Positions 46,548-57,300 of a stretch of DNA of 64,000 bases are shown here, piece after piece. The notes beneath the pieces are model-generated. The model was not told where the DNA came from. It ran no database searches and saw nothing but the letters and a program-made list of their open reading frames with translations. Origin of the DNA: Gonapodya prolifera JEL478 (taxonomy: Eukaryota; Monoblepharomycota; Monoblepharidomycetes; Monoblepharidales; Gonapodyaceae); contig KQ965804.1 in assembly GCA_001574975.1 (NCBI GenBank), positions 57,881-121,880 of the forward strand. Direction: 5' to 3'. A program made the position numbers and the translations under genes. The first letter of the stretch is position 1; each line of letters starts with the position of its first letter.

Positions 46548-47353
46548 ATGGCAATGACGACGACGCCAGACGCCCGCGTCAAGATGGAGACCGGCGACGA
46601 CGACGACGGCGACAGCTCCAGCAGCGACATGCGACTCGACGACGTGGTGTGTCCGCTCCCCTCGCTGCCCTTGCCCCCTGCCCACGCCCACCTCCACTGC
46701 CCTTCCCCTCCCTCGCACGCCTACTCCAGGACAGACCCGCCGGTGGCGGCCGCGTGAAAAAAACGCTGGCCCGGCGACGCAAACAAGCCGCGTTCCGACT
46801 CGCCCAGCGGACCTTCTTCAAGCGGCTCAAGGCCCACGTGCCCAAGATCGCGTCCGACTACGTCGCGACGCAGCAGGTGCTGATGGCCGCGCTGCGCCTG
46901 ATGGCCGCCAGGGCGCAGGACCCGCAACATCCGGATTTGATCGTCGTTGAACACCGTCTGCGGGAGCAGGAAAGCCAGAGCACCCAGAGCGCCCAGCCCG
47001 CGGTGGCGGCGGCGGCGCAACTGCCGTACCCCTCGTTCTCGCCGCCTCCTCCTCCTGCTCCTGCTGCTCCTGTGCCTGAACTTCCGCTTCCCCCTCTGAC
47101 GCACACGTCCGCCTTGTCGGTCGTGGACCCCTCGTACGGCTCTCCCGACGTGTCCTGTCTCCCCACGGACATCGACAACCCCATCAAGCAGGACCCCTAC
47201 CTCCTCGACGAAATCAAGCACCAACCTCCCGAACCCGACGAGCCCCCACCCTCGACTCCTCCGCCGCCTCCACCGCCCCCGCTCATCCAGGAACTGCACC
47301 TCCCGGCCCCGGCCCCGGCCGATGTGCTCGTGCTGTCGATTCTTACCGGGTGA
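46548..47353 (+). CDS. Unknown protein with basic helical segment and Pro-rich tail
   Basis: ATG at 46548 (MAMTTTPDARVKMETGDDDD) opens an acidic, Ser-rich exon ending near DMRLDDV. A short intron (GTGTGT...CTCCAG) joins it to DRPAGGGRVKKTLARRRKQA. Next comes an Arg/Lys-rich, helical segment (FRLAQRTFFKRLKAHVPKIA and ATQQVLMAALRLMAARAQ), then about 120 residues rich in Pro and acidic residues, ending VLVLSILTG. I do not recognise a family. A basic region beside a Pro/acidic region could suit a nuclear regulator, but that is a guess. Confidence 0.45.
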
Positions 47354-48150
47354 GATGTCGCGAGGCTGGTCGGGGAGACGCCCGAGTTGGGCTGGATTCA
47401 TAGGCAGGAGGGGTGATGTGCGGAGTGGGGTGGGGCGGAGTGGTGTGTGTGTGTGCGTGTGTGGCTGGTGGTTGGGCTGGGCTGGGTGGGTTGTGGCTGG
47501 ATGGTAGGATGGTCATTGTGTGGTGTGTGGACTTGGGATTTATGTCGAGACCGATCTGCGTCCAGCCGTCCACCGAGAGCTGGAACCGGACGGGACTGGA
47601 CTTGACATGGCAAGTCGACGTACGGACATACCCTTTTCCGCACCGCCTTTTGGAGGAGACCCTTTTACGTATCGACCTCCTCCGCACTATATCGCGCTCG
47701 CCGCTCACACTGCCAGCCACACGTACACGACGCACGGAACCCCCCCTTTGGGAGTTCTGTTTAGTGTATGCACCGCTGTGGTGATGTGGTGATGCGCTGG
47801 TGATGCGGACGCGCAAGTGGACGGACGTGGCACGTGGATTTGGATTTGGATGTTTGGCGGCTGGTCGTCGTGTAGCATAATACAGCGTTCCCCCTTTTGC
47901 CGTTCTCGGCTGCACCTTCCGTTCGAGTGCCGTTTTCGAGGTGCGTGGGGCATGCGGAGTTGCGGTAAGGCGCTGAGGGAACTATGTACGTGCTGGACCA
48001 CAATTCCCACCAGCACACAATTTCATTCAATCGCTGTGACGAGCTTTGTCCGTGGGTTGGCCCACAAATGGCTGTGGCCATGGGGCACTTTTTCCACAGT
48101 ATCACCACCCCAACACTCGGCAGTCCCCTGCCCGCACCCATCCACCCGCG
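47354..48150. other. Intergenic region, no gene recognised
   Basis: About 800 bp between two rightward genes. A GT-rich tract (TGTGTGTGTGTGCGTGTGTG) lies near 47442-47463. Otherwise I see nothing I can name; the ABC ATPase promoter must lie here. Confidence 0.35.
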
Positions 48151-50372
48151 ATGCCCGCCCCATCCGCTCTGCGCCTCCGCCTCTCGTCCTGCCCCACGCT
48201 CCTATTCGCTCTGCCGCGCTCCCACGTCCCACCGCCCGTGCCATCGTCGCTCCCCCGCTTCTTCTCCACCACCCACTCCGCAGCCACATCCTCCACCGCC
48301 GAGCCACTCATATCAATCGCATCCGCCACAATCAGCCGCCAAGTGCCAGGCTCCGGCGTCCCGCGGCCCATTTTCCGGGACCTCGACTGGCGCGTCGAGG
48401 AGCACCAGAGGTGGGCCGTTGTCGGGCCCGTGGGCAGCGGCAAGTCTAGCCTGGGCGAGGTGAGGTCGTAATGTACACGCTGGGGTGTTGGTTGCTTGGG
48501 GGATTTCACACCCAAACTCACTCCCGTAACCCACCAAAAGCTCCTCGTGGGCCGCCACCACGTCAGCCCGCCCGAATCCGTCGCGTTTCCGGCCCTGGAG
48601 GAGGAGGTCATGGGTGGATGTGAGTGCCGTCGCCTGGTGCGGGTGCGAGCGCTGATACGGTCCCGCGACAACGAAACGCAACGCGACGCCGACGAAATGC
48701 GTGATGGAAGCCCAGCCGTTTCGGCTCGTTAGGTGACTTTCGCGCTTTCCCGTACCCCACTACTCTGGCCGGTACTGACCCCCGGCTCCCGCTGCCACCT
48801 CCCAAGCTTCAAGGAAGACTCGGGCCTCTTCTCCTACTCCAAACACTACTACCAGGAGCGCTACCACTGGACCGACGCCTGGACGGACGTGTCGCTCCGG
48901 TCCTTCCTCGAGGCCGGGCTTCCCGAGGGAGCGGGCACACAGAATCGGGTGGAGCAGGTCGCGAAGCGGATGGGGATTGCGGGGTTGCTGGCTATGAGTT
49001 TCTTGAAAATGAGTAATGGACAGGTGCGCAGGGCCCGGATTGCCCGGGCGGTGTTGGTGGGTGCTCGAGTGGTCGTTTTGGACGAGCCGTTTAGTACGTC
49101 TTCTGGCAAGTCTTGAACACCACTACACCCCAATCTCACTCCGCCGCCGCACACCCGCAGTGGGCCTGGACCCCCCAAACCGGCTGGACGTGTCCTCCCT
49201 CCTCGGGTCCCTCACCGACCCCTCGGCCTCCCCGCCCCTTCACGTGCTGCTGCTTCTGCGCCCGCAAGACCCGCTGCCGGAGTGGATCACGCATGTGCTC
49301 GTCCTGGACGCCATGCGCGTCGCGTGGCGTGGGGAAAGGGCGGGCTACGTCGCGGCGTTTCCAGAGAACCACCAGGATGCGGCCGTCACAGGGCGCGACG
49401 CGTCCCCCGTATCCATCTCCAGAGCTCGGAGAGAGAGCAGGGAGCAACTGCCTGATGTGGTGAAAATGGAAAACGTGCGCGTGTCGTATAGTGGCGTGCC
49501 TATTTTGAGGGATGTGGACTGGTCTGTGAAGAGGGGGGATCGGTGGGCACTGGTCGGGGCGAATGGTGAGTGGTGGGGTGCTCAGTTTTCGTGGTGCTGG
49601 TCTCATATTCACGAGTGGCATCCGTTGCTTTTCTTCTCTGCCCATAATCTGCACCCTCTCTACCCGCCGTCCCCTCGGCACTCAGGCTCTGGCAAATCCA
49701 CGCTCCTCTCGCTCATCACAGGCGACAACCCCCAATCCTACGCCAACCGTATCTCGCTCTTTGGTGTCCCACGTGGGTCGGGCGAGTCCATTTGGGAGAT
49801 CAAGACCCGGATCGGGCTCGTGTCTCCCGAAGTGCATTTTTACTTCCACGAACCCATGCCCGCCGAACGCGTCGTTGCTATGGGGCTGCCTGCGGGAACA
49901 CCAAAGGAGGAGGGGGAGGAAAGAGTGCAGAGGATCATGCGGGAGTTCGAGCAGGAACATGTGAAGGGGCGAATGTGGGCGCATTTGAGTGTGGGAGAGC
50001 AGAGAGTGCTGCTGTTGATGAGGTCTTTGGTGGGTCCACGTTCGTGTCATGCCGCGGTGGATGTCGGGGTTCTTACGTGTCCTCCTCCCACCACCCCCAC
50101 CTTCGAAGATTTCCGACCCGGAACTCATCATTTGGGACGAGCCCTTCCAGGGGCTTGACCCCTCGCTGGTGTCGCTCGTGAATAAGTGGATCGAACGGCA
50201 CCTGCGGGAGGACCAAACGCTCATCTTTGTGACGCACAGCGAGGAGGAGATGCCCGCGGTGGTTGATAGACGGTTGAGGTGGGTTCTTTACCGATGATGT
50301 TTGGATGTCGGGTGGCCAACTGATGTGCCACGTTGCAGGTTGGACCAGGGCATGGTCGTCGAGGTTGTTTGA
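48151..50372 (+). CDS. Mitochondrial tandem-domain ABC ATPase (YDR061W/ModF-like)
   Basis: ATG 48151 begins an Arg/Ser-rich presequence (LRLRLSSCPTL ... SSLPRFFSTTHS), typical of mitochondrial import. Two nucleotide-binding domains follow without membrane helices. The first has Walker A GPVGSGKSSL, signature KMSNGQVRRARIARAVL and Walker B ARVVVLDEPF. The second has Walker A GANGSGKSTL (spliced at the first G), signature HLSVGEQRVLLL and Walker B LIIWDEPFQGLDP with the switch His in LIFVTHSEEE. Introns include about 49566-49685 and 50279-50338; the final exon reads LDQGMVVEVV, stop 50370-50372. The layout matches the fungal mitochondrial ABC family of yeast YDR061W, related to bacterial ModF; its function is not settled. 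Confidence 0.78.
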
Positions 50373-50523
50373 AAAAGCGATAGACGTGAGAAAAGACAAG
50401 ACAGAGTATAAATATATTTATGGAACCATATACGTGGCATGCAAGTATGCCAACGCTGTGCGACAAAGCCCCCAAACCTCTACATAACCTTATATCCGTT
50501 TCACCGTTCATACGCCGTGCTGG

Positions 50524-52056
50524 TCAACATCCCCCCGTCCACTCCCTTGACCGCCCCCACCACGGGCCTCCCAGCACCGCCAATGCAATAAGCATGCCGC
50601 CCATTACCGACACGCCACCGTATACGTAGGCCCGCCCGACCGCCCGCTTTCGAGTCGCCTCGGACGACTCGGGTGCGTATGCGGATATGGTGAAGAGTTC
50701 GAGGCAGAGTGTAGATATTGTGGTTAGGCAGCCTGCGTTTATGGAGAAAGGAAGGGAAAAGGGGGGCGCGGGTGTTACACGACTTGTAGATTGCCAAAAA
50801 CGACGCAGCGGTAACACACCACAAAACCCATCTCCCACTGCCCCGACCACCGCGCACCCCCACTCCGACCCGGCCAGCGCGCCCGAAAGGCGGGACGCGG
50901 TCGTCGCGGAGAGTACGGCGGTTCCGATAAAGTTCGCCAGGAGCGTGCCCACGGGGAAGTGCGGCCGCCGGGGGTTGAGCGTGGAGAGGTGGAAGCGGAG
51001 GAGCGTGCCTTGGGGTGGTCGCGATGGGTGTCAAAGGGGGAACGCGGACAGAGAAAGAGCGGGAGAAAGGACGGCATGCTTACCGAGCGGCCCAATCAGC
51101 ATCGACAGCCCCACCTCCCGTCCCACCGTCGTCCCGAGCGCGACCGCCGCGACGACGCACAGACCCGCCACCGCGCAAAACAGGTTCACTAGGTCCCATC
51201 GGCGCCGCGGCGGGCGGAACAGGCGGGTCGGATCGTACCCCTCGGGGACCAGGATGATGTCCCGAGTGTGTGTGCGGTCGCGGTGCCACGCGGAGGGGGA
51301 GAGAAGAGGAATGAGGGCGAGGTGACGCCCGAGCGCGATACCGGAGAGGGAGGAGGCGAGGCCGAAGAGGAGGATGGCGAGGCCGGCGAGGAACTGTCTA
51401 CGAGGTGGGTACAAGTAGAGTTGATGTTAGCACCCAACGCGCCACCGCTCCCAAGAACCTCGAACACAGTGCAGCACCCAACACGGCACCACGCCACCAC
51501 TCCATGCCTCGCCCTCGCCCCCGCTCGGACTCGCCCACTCTCCAACACCCACCCCCTCGCCAAATGCACGCACGTTATTCCCCCCACCGGGCGCCCCCTC
51601 GAGCCCAAACATGACCTTCCCCGCGGCCACGATCCAGCTCGAGAACGTCGTGAGCGATCCGCACAGGCCCGTTGTCCACCACGTCCAGAGCGGGTAGTAG
51701 GCGCGCTGCCACTGGTCTCGGTGCGCGGCGGCCCAGCCCATGATGACGCATCCGACAAAGTTGGGGTACGTGATTGGGTTGATGGGAGTGGGGGTGTAGG
51801 TGTGGAGGGAGATGAGGCCGAGGCGGAGCGCGACGCCGATGATGGAGGAGGAGATTAGAGAGAGGAGGATGGCGAGGTGGTTTTGGGGGATGTGGTGGGG
51901 CGGAGTGGAGGGAGGGTCAGATTCCAGTTCGGCGTCGGAGGAAAGTGGGATGTCGGGTTTGGAGGAGTGAGAAGAGGAAGTGGTGGTGTCTAGTGGAACG
52001 AGCGCGACGGCGGCGGAGTGGGTGTGCGTGACCGACGGGCGACGTGGGTGGGGCAT
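50524..52056 (-). CDS. FEX1: Fluoride export protein (FEX/CrcB, two fused domains)
   Basis: Leftward gene from ATG 52056 (MPHPRRPSVTHTHS). It has a soluble N-terminus, then two CrcB domains as in other fungal FEX proteins. Domain 1: IIGVALRLGLISLHT, NPITYPNFVGCVIMGWAAAH and GLCGSLTTFSSWIVAAG. Domain 2: GTLLRFHLSTLNPRRPHFPV, GTLLANFIGTAVLSATTASR and GDGFCG-CLTTISTLCLEL. The two G-x-TT(F/I)S motifs and the conserved Asn residues of the F-minus pore are present. Introns fit near 51412-51575, 50990-51078 and 50820. FEX removes toxic fluoride across the plasma membrane and is usually constitutive. An in-frame upstream extension lacks an ATG. Confidence 0.82.
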
Positions 52057-52074
52057 GGGTTCATTTTCGTGCGC

Positions 52075-52500
52075 GTCTTCCGGGTGAGGGATCGCCTCGG
52101 CCTCCTGGTCAAGACAAGATTCAGAGCGCACGACACGGTCGTGAGCGTGGAAGACCCAAAACACCCAGGCCAGCAATCGCCTCCGAGCTCAAAGCAACGT
52201 GACGAACGGACGAACGTGCACGGTCAAAGACACAAAACACCCAAGCAATCGCCTCAGAGCGGAAGGCGACGAGACACGATTCAGAACGCAGGACAATCGT
52301 GAGCGTGCTCAAAGATCCAAAACGCCCAGCAATCGCCTCAGGATGGAGTGCAATGAGTCACCCACTCCCCGCCATCTCGCCTCACCTTCATCCTTTCCCC
52401 CACTGCTCTAATTTTTTTTTCCGGCTCTTTCTGACGTCAATCAGCTCTCCATGTGGCTCCAATCGCGCCAAGTCCGCGCGCCAAGTCCGCACGCCAAGAT
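52075..52500. repeat. Duplicated block, unit A part 1 (FEX upstream region)
   Basis: Matches 53110-53395 with many small changes: shared CTCCTGGTCAAGACA, GATTCAGA, CCCAGCAATCGC, CGCCTCACCTTCATCC and TTTCTGACGTCAATCAG followed by CTCCATGTGG. Within unit A there are also internal copies of CAAAACACCCA...CAATCGCCTC (52150-52340). Confidence 0.7.
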
Positions 52501-52744
52501 GCTTCAACTAAACTTTGAGCGACCTGAAAGTGCTCATGTAGCAATTGCTTTGGATCCACACATCTTGGAAGATTCTTTTTTCACTATTCGTACAAACATT
52601 CTCCGCACGAAATTCGGTGGGTGGCTCGGCGTAGTCGGACCGGTCGTTTAATGTATGAATACTTTTATGTTGTCTGCTGGACCATTATCTTCACTTGAGC
52701 CAATTTTAAAAGAGACGAAACTTTGGTGGCGTTTCCTTTGGTGG

Positions 52745-53000
52745 CAAGCGCCTAGACGGAGAGAAGAGAGAAGAGATCTATTTTTTGAGGACCTCCTTCC
52801 CGTCTCCTAGCCAAGCATGACTTTTCGCAGAAAAGATTCTCTCGATGGCGACATTGATGCCTCTTGCACAGTTCTTGTCATGGAAGAGAACGCAACGAAA
52901 CCCCGGGGGGCGTTGCACCGGGACTTCCCCACTCTCGGCGTTTCCGGTTGACCCTCCCGCAGTGATTAATTTTCAAAAAGCGAGAATGGGAGAATGAGTT
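52745..53000. repeat. Duplicated block, unit A part 2
   Basis: Shares GAGAAGAGAGAAGAG, TTTTTCGCA-like, TGATG(A/C)CTCTTGCACAGT and GGGGGGCGTTG with 53840-54030 in the same order and strand, so the duplication extends past the FEX 5' region. Confidence 0.55.
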
Positions 53001-53109
53001 GTGTTTTATATGCCAGCTCCGATCTCACGTTCACACGCATCAGAGCCCAAGTGAGGAGTTCCTTCTGCTACATTCACATTTGGGCGTGCCGAACGGGTGC
53101 AGCTGGCGA

Positions 53110-53395
53110 TCGCGCGGCATCGTCCGGGTGATCGGTCGCTTCCACCTCCTGGTCAAGACACGATTCAGAATGCAGGACACGATGGCGCAAGGTGTGAAAG
53201 TTCCCACGACGCCCAGCAATCGCTTCAGAGCTCACGGTAACGGCGTGCAATGCGTCACTCACTCTCCAATCTTGCCTCACCTTCATCCTCCCCTGTTTCC
53301 TACTCCTCCACCGCTCTAATTTTTTTCGGCGCTTTCTGACGTCAATCAGCGCTCCATGTGGCTTCAATGGCGCCAAGTCCCCGCGCGCCAAGAAG
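53110..53395. repeat. Duplicated block, unit B part 1
   Basis: Second copy of 52075-52500, shortened; the internal 52150-52340 repeats are reduced to one. Read leftward it still resembles the soluble N-terminus of the fluoride exporter (DQEVEATDHPDDA versus DQEAEAIPHPEDA) but has no exporter domain. Confidence 0.65.
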
Positions 53396-53839
53396 CAGAG
53401 ACCAAAGATGATGCTTGAAATTATGACCTGGAGAGGGCGTGGCTGGCCAAGCAGGTACACGCGCGGGCACTTTACATTACAACGAGAATAGCTTTGCAAC
53501 GACGTCCACGAGAGGAAATTGAGGTGCGCGGGAATTGGGATTGGAAACGGGTGCGAGTTGGAGATGCTTGGATGTAAATGACCTGATGGTGCCTGACCAG
53601 GCAGGTCCGTTACATTACAATTGCACTTTACACGAATAACATTACCAACGGGTAATATGGTGGGTGGGGAGGGTTTGGAGGAACCGGTATTGCAACGTGT
53701 GGAGAGTGCTATGCACACCACTTGACGTTAACGTTGGGTTCTGGTTCTTTTTCGTTCCAAGGGAGACCTTTCGAGAGGTAACTACGGAGATCTTCCCATC
53801 GGTAAGGAAACAGATTGCTGTAAAATAGCACTGTTTTGT

Positions 53840-54030
53840 GACCAAGAGAAGAGAGAAGAGAAAAATTTTAGCTCAAACGTTCCTTCCGTCAAGTCGCCGG
53901 CGTCGACAGGCAGTGCTTTTTCGCAAAAGTCTGTGGTAGTTGATGACTCTTGCACAGTCTGTTCCATACGTACGTACACAAACAGAACTCCCTCCAAAGG
54001 GTGGGGGGCGTTGGTTCTCCAGGGTTTCTC
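53840..54030. repeat. Duplicated block, unit B part 2
   Basis: Second copy of 52745-53000, ending about 300 bp before the esterase ATG. It may form part of that gene's promoter. Confidence 0.5.
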
Positions 54031-54349
54031 TCCTCGACCCTCGGCATTTTTGCGTAACGCCCAATCTGCGATCAGATGACCAGGAGCGAAGAGTAGGATA
54101 ATACGATGTAGCTTAAATTCCTTTTCCGATGTCCATTTCGCACGCATGAGCGTTATTGTGGAGCGCCTTCCAAAAGCGGAAGGTGAGTGGAGAAGGGGTT
54201 CTCGGTGTTCGGGATTTCTCTCGGCTCGAGCCCGACCCCCCGCCAGTGGGGACCTCCACACCAATTTATACCAATTCGCCGAGCCCATCCGCGGCCATTG
54301 TCCTGTCTGCCACTCGCACCCAAGTCGTGGTCCACCCGCGCAGACTGCG

Positions 54350-57300
54350 ATGTCACTCCGCCACGGCGCAGCCACAGCTGCCATAGTGGCCCTCATCCTC
54401 GGCCTTTTCTTATCGCCGACTTCTGCGAAAAGCACGCTCTCCTCGTGCGCCACCGACACCGACTGTCTAGCTGGTCAATCATGTGCGTCTTCCGGTCCCG
54501 TTCTCGCTGATCACCACACTCTTACCTGGATATACATTATAGGCGTGGAATTTTTCGACGCAAAGATTTGCACCTGTGTCGGCGAATCTCGCATTCAAGG
54601 TGGGTTTCTTACTCTCACGCATCGGGTTGGGTCCGATTGAACATTTGCGGGGTGGTGCAGAGTCTATTTGCTCCCACATCGACGATCGCTACCATGTCCG
54701 ATGCGGAGAATCGTGGATGGTCACCGACATTGAATGCGAACCGTGAGTATAGTCCAAGGGATAAGCGATCGTGTTTTTCTGGCTTTCGATCAATTGTCCA
54801 ACGACTTCTTCCGCGGATGGGTTTGCAGAACCTTGAAGCTGCAACCTCGCCAAACTGTACGCACATGCGACACCATCTACGCAGCATACACGAGCGGAAC
54901 CCCGATGACGGATCAGGATTTCTCGGACTGGACGGTACGTGCACTCAGAGCACAAAGCCTCGTCATACTCTATCCTAACAACTATTTCCTACAACGTCCA
55001 TGTTCCAGAGCTGGGCCTGCAACACCTGGTTCCCATCCGGCATCGATACCCGTAACTGTGACTCCATTCACGCTGTGTATTCGTCTGGCGGGAAGATGAC
55101 CGCCAACGACTTTTCCGACTGGGCTGTGAGTTGGCATTCCCCCCCCCTCTTCGTCCGTTGCGATGCACCGTGTACTGATTGCTGTGTGCTTTGTGTCTGT
55201 GTCTGTGCTCCACTAGTCGTGGAAGTGCAACACCTGGTTCCCATCCGGCATCGGCGCCACAACAACCCGTCTCCCCACCACATCCAAGACGACCGCCCGC
55301 ACCACGTCCAAGACCACCGTGCGCACCACGTCCAAGCCCGCCACCACGACCGTGCGCACGTGCGACTCCATCCACGCGGCGTACGCGGCCGGATCCAAGA
55401 TGACGGCCCAAGATTTCTCGGATTGGGCGGTAGGTGTTTGACTCTTTCTCGGGCCAAACACTTTGTGGCTGACACGCTCGTCCCGATCTAACCCAAGGCT
55501 TGGAATTGCGTGACGTGGTACCCTCTCGGTAAGCCTCGCAAAGCTTCTGCATTGCTTTGTATCCCATCGCTCACTGTTTTTTATCTGTGAAGGAATCGGC
55601 GCCACGACTCGCGCAACCACCACGGTGCACACGACCACGAAAGCGACGACGAGCACAAAGGTCACGACGACCAAGACGGCCAGCACGACAAAGTCGGCCA
55701 CCACAAAGGCCACGACCACCAAGACGGCCAGTACGACAAAGGTCACGACGTCGGTGGTCACAACTTCCAAGGCGACCACAACGGAGAAGGTGACCAGCAC
55801 GAAGACGGCCAGTACGACGAAGGAGTCGACCACGAAGACGGCCAGCACTACGAAAGAGTCGACCACGAAGACGGCCAGTACTACGAAGGAGTCGACCACG
55901 AAGAGTGCGAGTACGACGAAGGAGTCAACCACGAAGACTCCCAGCACTACGAAGGAGTCAACGACAGTTGTTACAACTTCGAAGGCTAGCACGACGCCAA
56001 AACTGACGACCACGAAGACGGCCAGTACTACGAAAGAGTCAACCACAAAGACGGCCAGTTCGACAAAAGAGACGACCTCGAAGCCCACGACTACGCCCAA
56101 GGTGACGACCACAAAGACGGCCAGCACTACCAAAGTGACGACGACAAAGCCTACCACGACACCGAAACCAACAACGACCAAGACTTCGAGCACGTCGAAA
56201 GTCACAACAACCAAATTCACCACAACCAAGCACACAACCACCAAGAAGTGGACGACCACCAAAGTCACCACCACTTCGGCAACGTAAGTAGTCACTCTCA
56301 CAGCGTGAAGAGGAAATCCAAATGCTTTGCGCCTTTCGATATTTCTCTAATACCCATTGCCCGTTTCCAGCAAAACGACCACTTCCACAACAACCTACAC
56401 CACCATTCCCGGCTGGCCGCTCAACGTACCGCCCTACGCCATTGTCGTGGCGCGCGACGGATCTGGCCAGTTCACGGACGTCCAATCTGCGGTCAACTCC
56501 ATCCCCGTGAACAACAAAATCGAAAAGGTCATCTACATCAAAGCCGGGCTCTACGATACATCGCAGATCATTATTACGCAAGACTACGTCTCGTTAGGTG
56601 CGTTTTGCCGCGTCGGTTTCTTCGTTGCAAGAGAACTATTGACGATGGCGCGTTGATAGTTGGTGACGGAATCGGCAAGACCATTCTGTCGTACAACCTC
56701 AACAAACCTCTCTACGAGGCGGCTCACCCGGGTTCCAGCGGCAGTTTTGAATCGTGAGTGGATTGTTCCCCTAGTTTCCCCAGCGACCCCCGTCCCCCCT
56801 GACCGTCCATTCCCGCCAGAGCGTCTGTGAAGGTCACGGGTGACTTCTTCAAGGCCTTCGACATCACGTTCCAAAACACCGCCCCCACGAACGCGTCCGC
56901 CGTGCAAGCGCCCGCCTTCAACATGAAGGGCGACAACATGTACGTGGAGAACTGCGCGTTCTACTCGTGGCAGGATACACTCCTGGACTACGGCGGTACG
57001 AACCACTGGTACAACAACATCTACGTCTTTGGTGATGTGTGAGTTTCACCGCATTCGTTTTGGTGTGATGGTTTGGAAATAACCAAACTACTTCTGAAGC
57101 GATTTCGTATGGGGCTACGGTCGAGCGATATTCCAGAACGCGGAGTTCCATGTCGGCAACCGACCGATGCGAGTGAACGGTACCACCAAGACTTCCAAGG
57201 GCTACGTTGTCGCAAACGGAGCTACTCCAGCAGGCGGCGCACACCCCGATTCGTGGTTTTGGATTTACAACAGTTCGATCTCAGGTATGTGGTCAATAAA

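Larger units (their letters stand above)
52177..54349. other. Non-coding region between fluoride exporter and pectin methylesterase
   Basis: About 2.2 kb separating divergent genes, built largely of two tandem copies of a block of about 1.05 kb (52075-53080 and 53110-54120). Nothing in it reads as a gene. Confidence 0.5.

Noticed and set aside
47442-47520. GT-rich tract as an origin or recombination site
   Set aside because: Simple-sequence tracts are common in intergenic DNA, and nothing else in the region supports such a role.
55213-56301. A 362-codon minus-strand frame rich in Val
   Set aside because: It is the antisense of the Thr/Lys tandem-repeat linker. The Val-rich pattern simply mirrors ACN/AAG codons.
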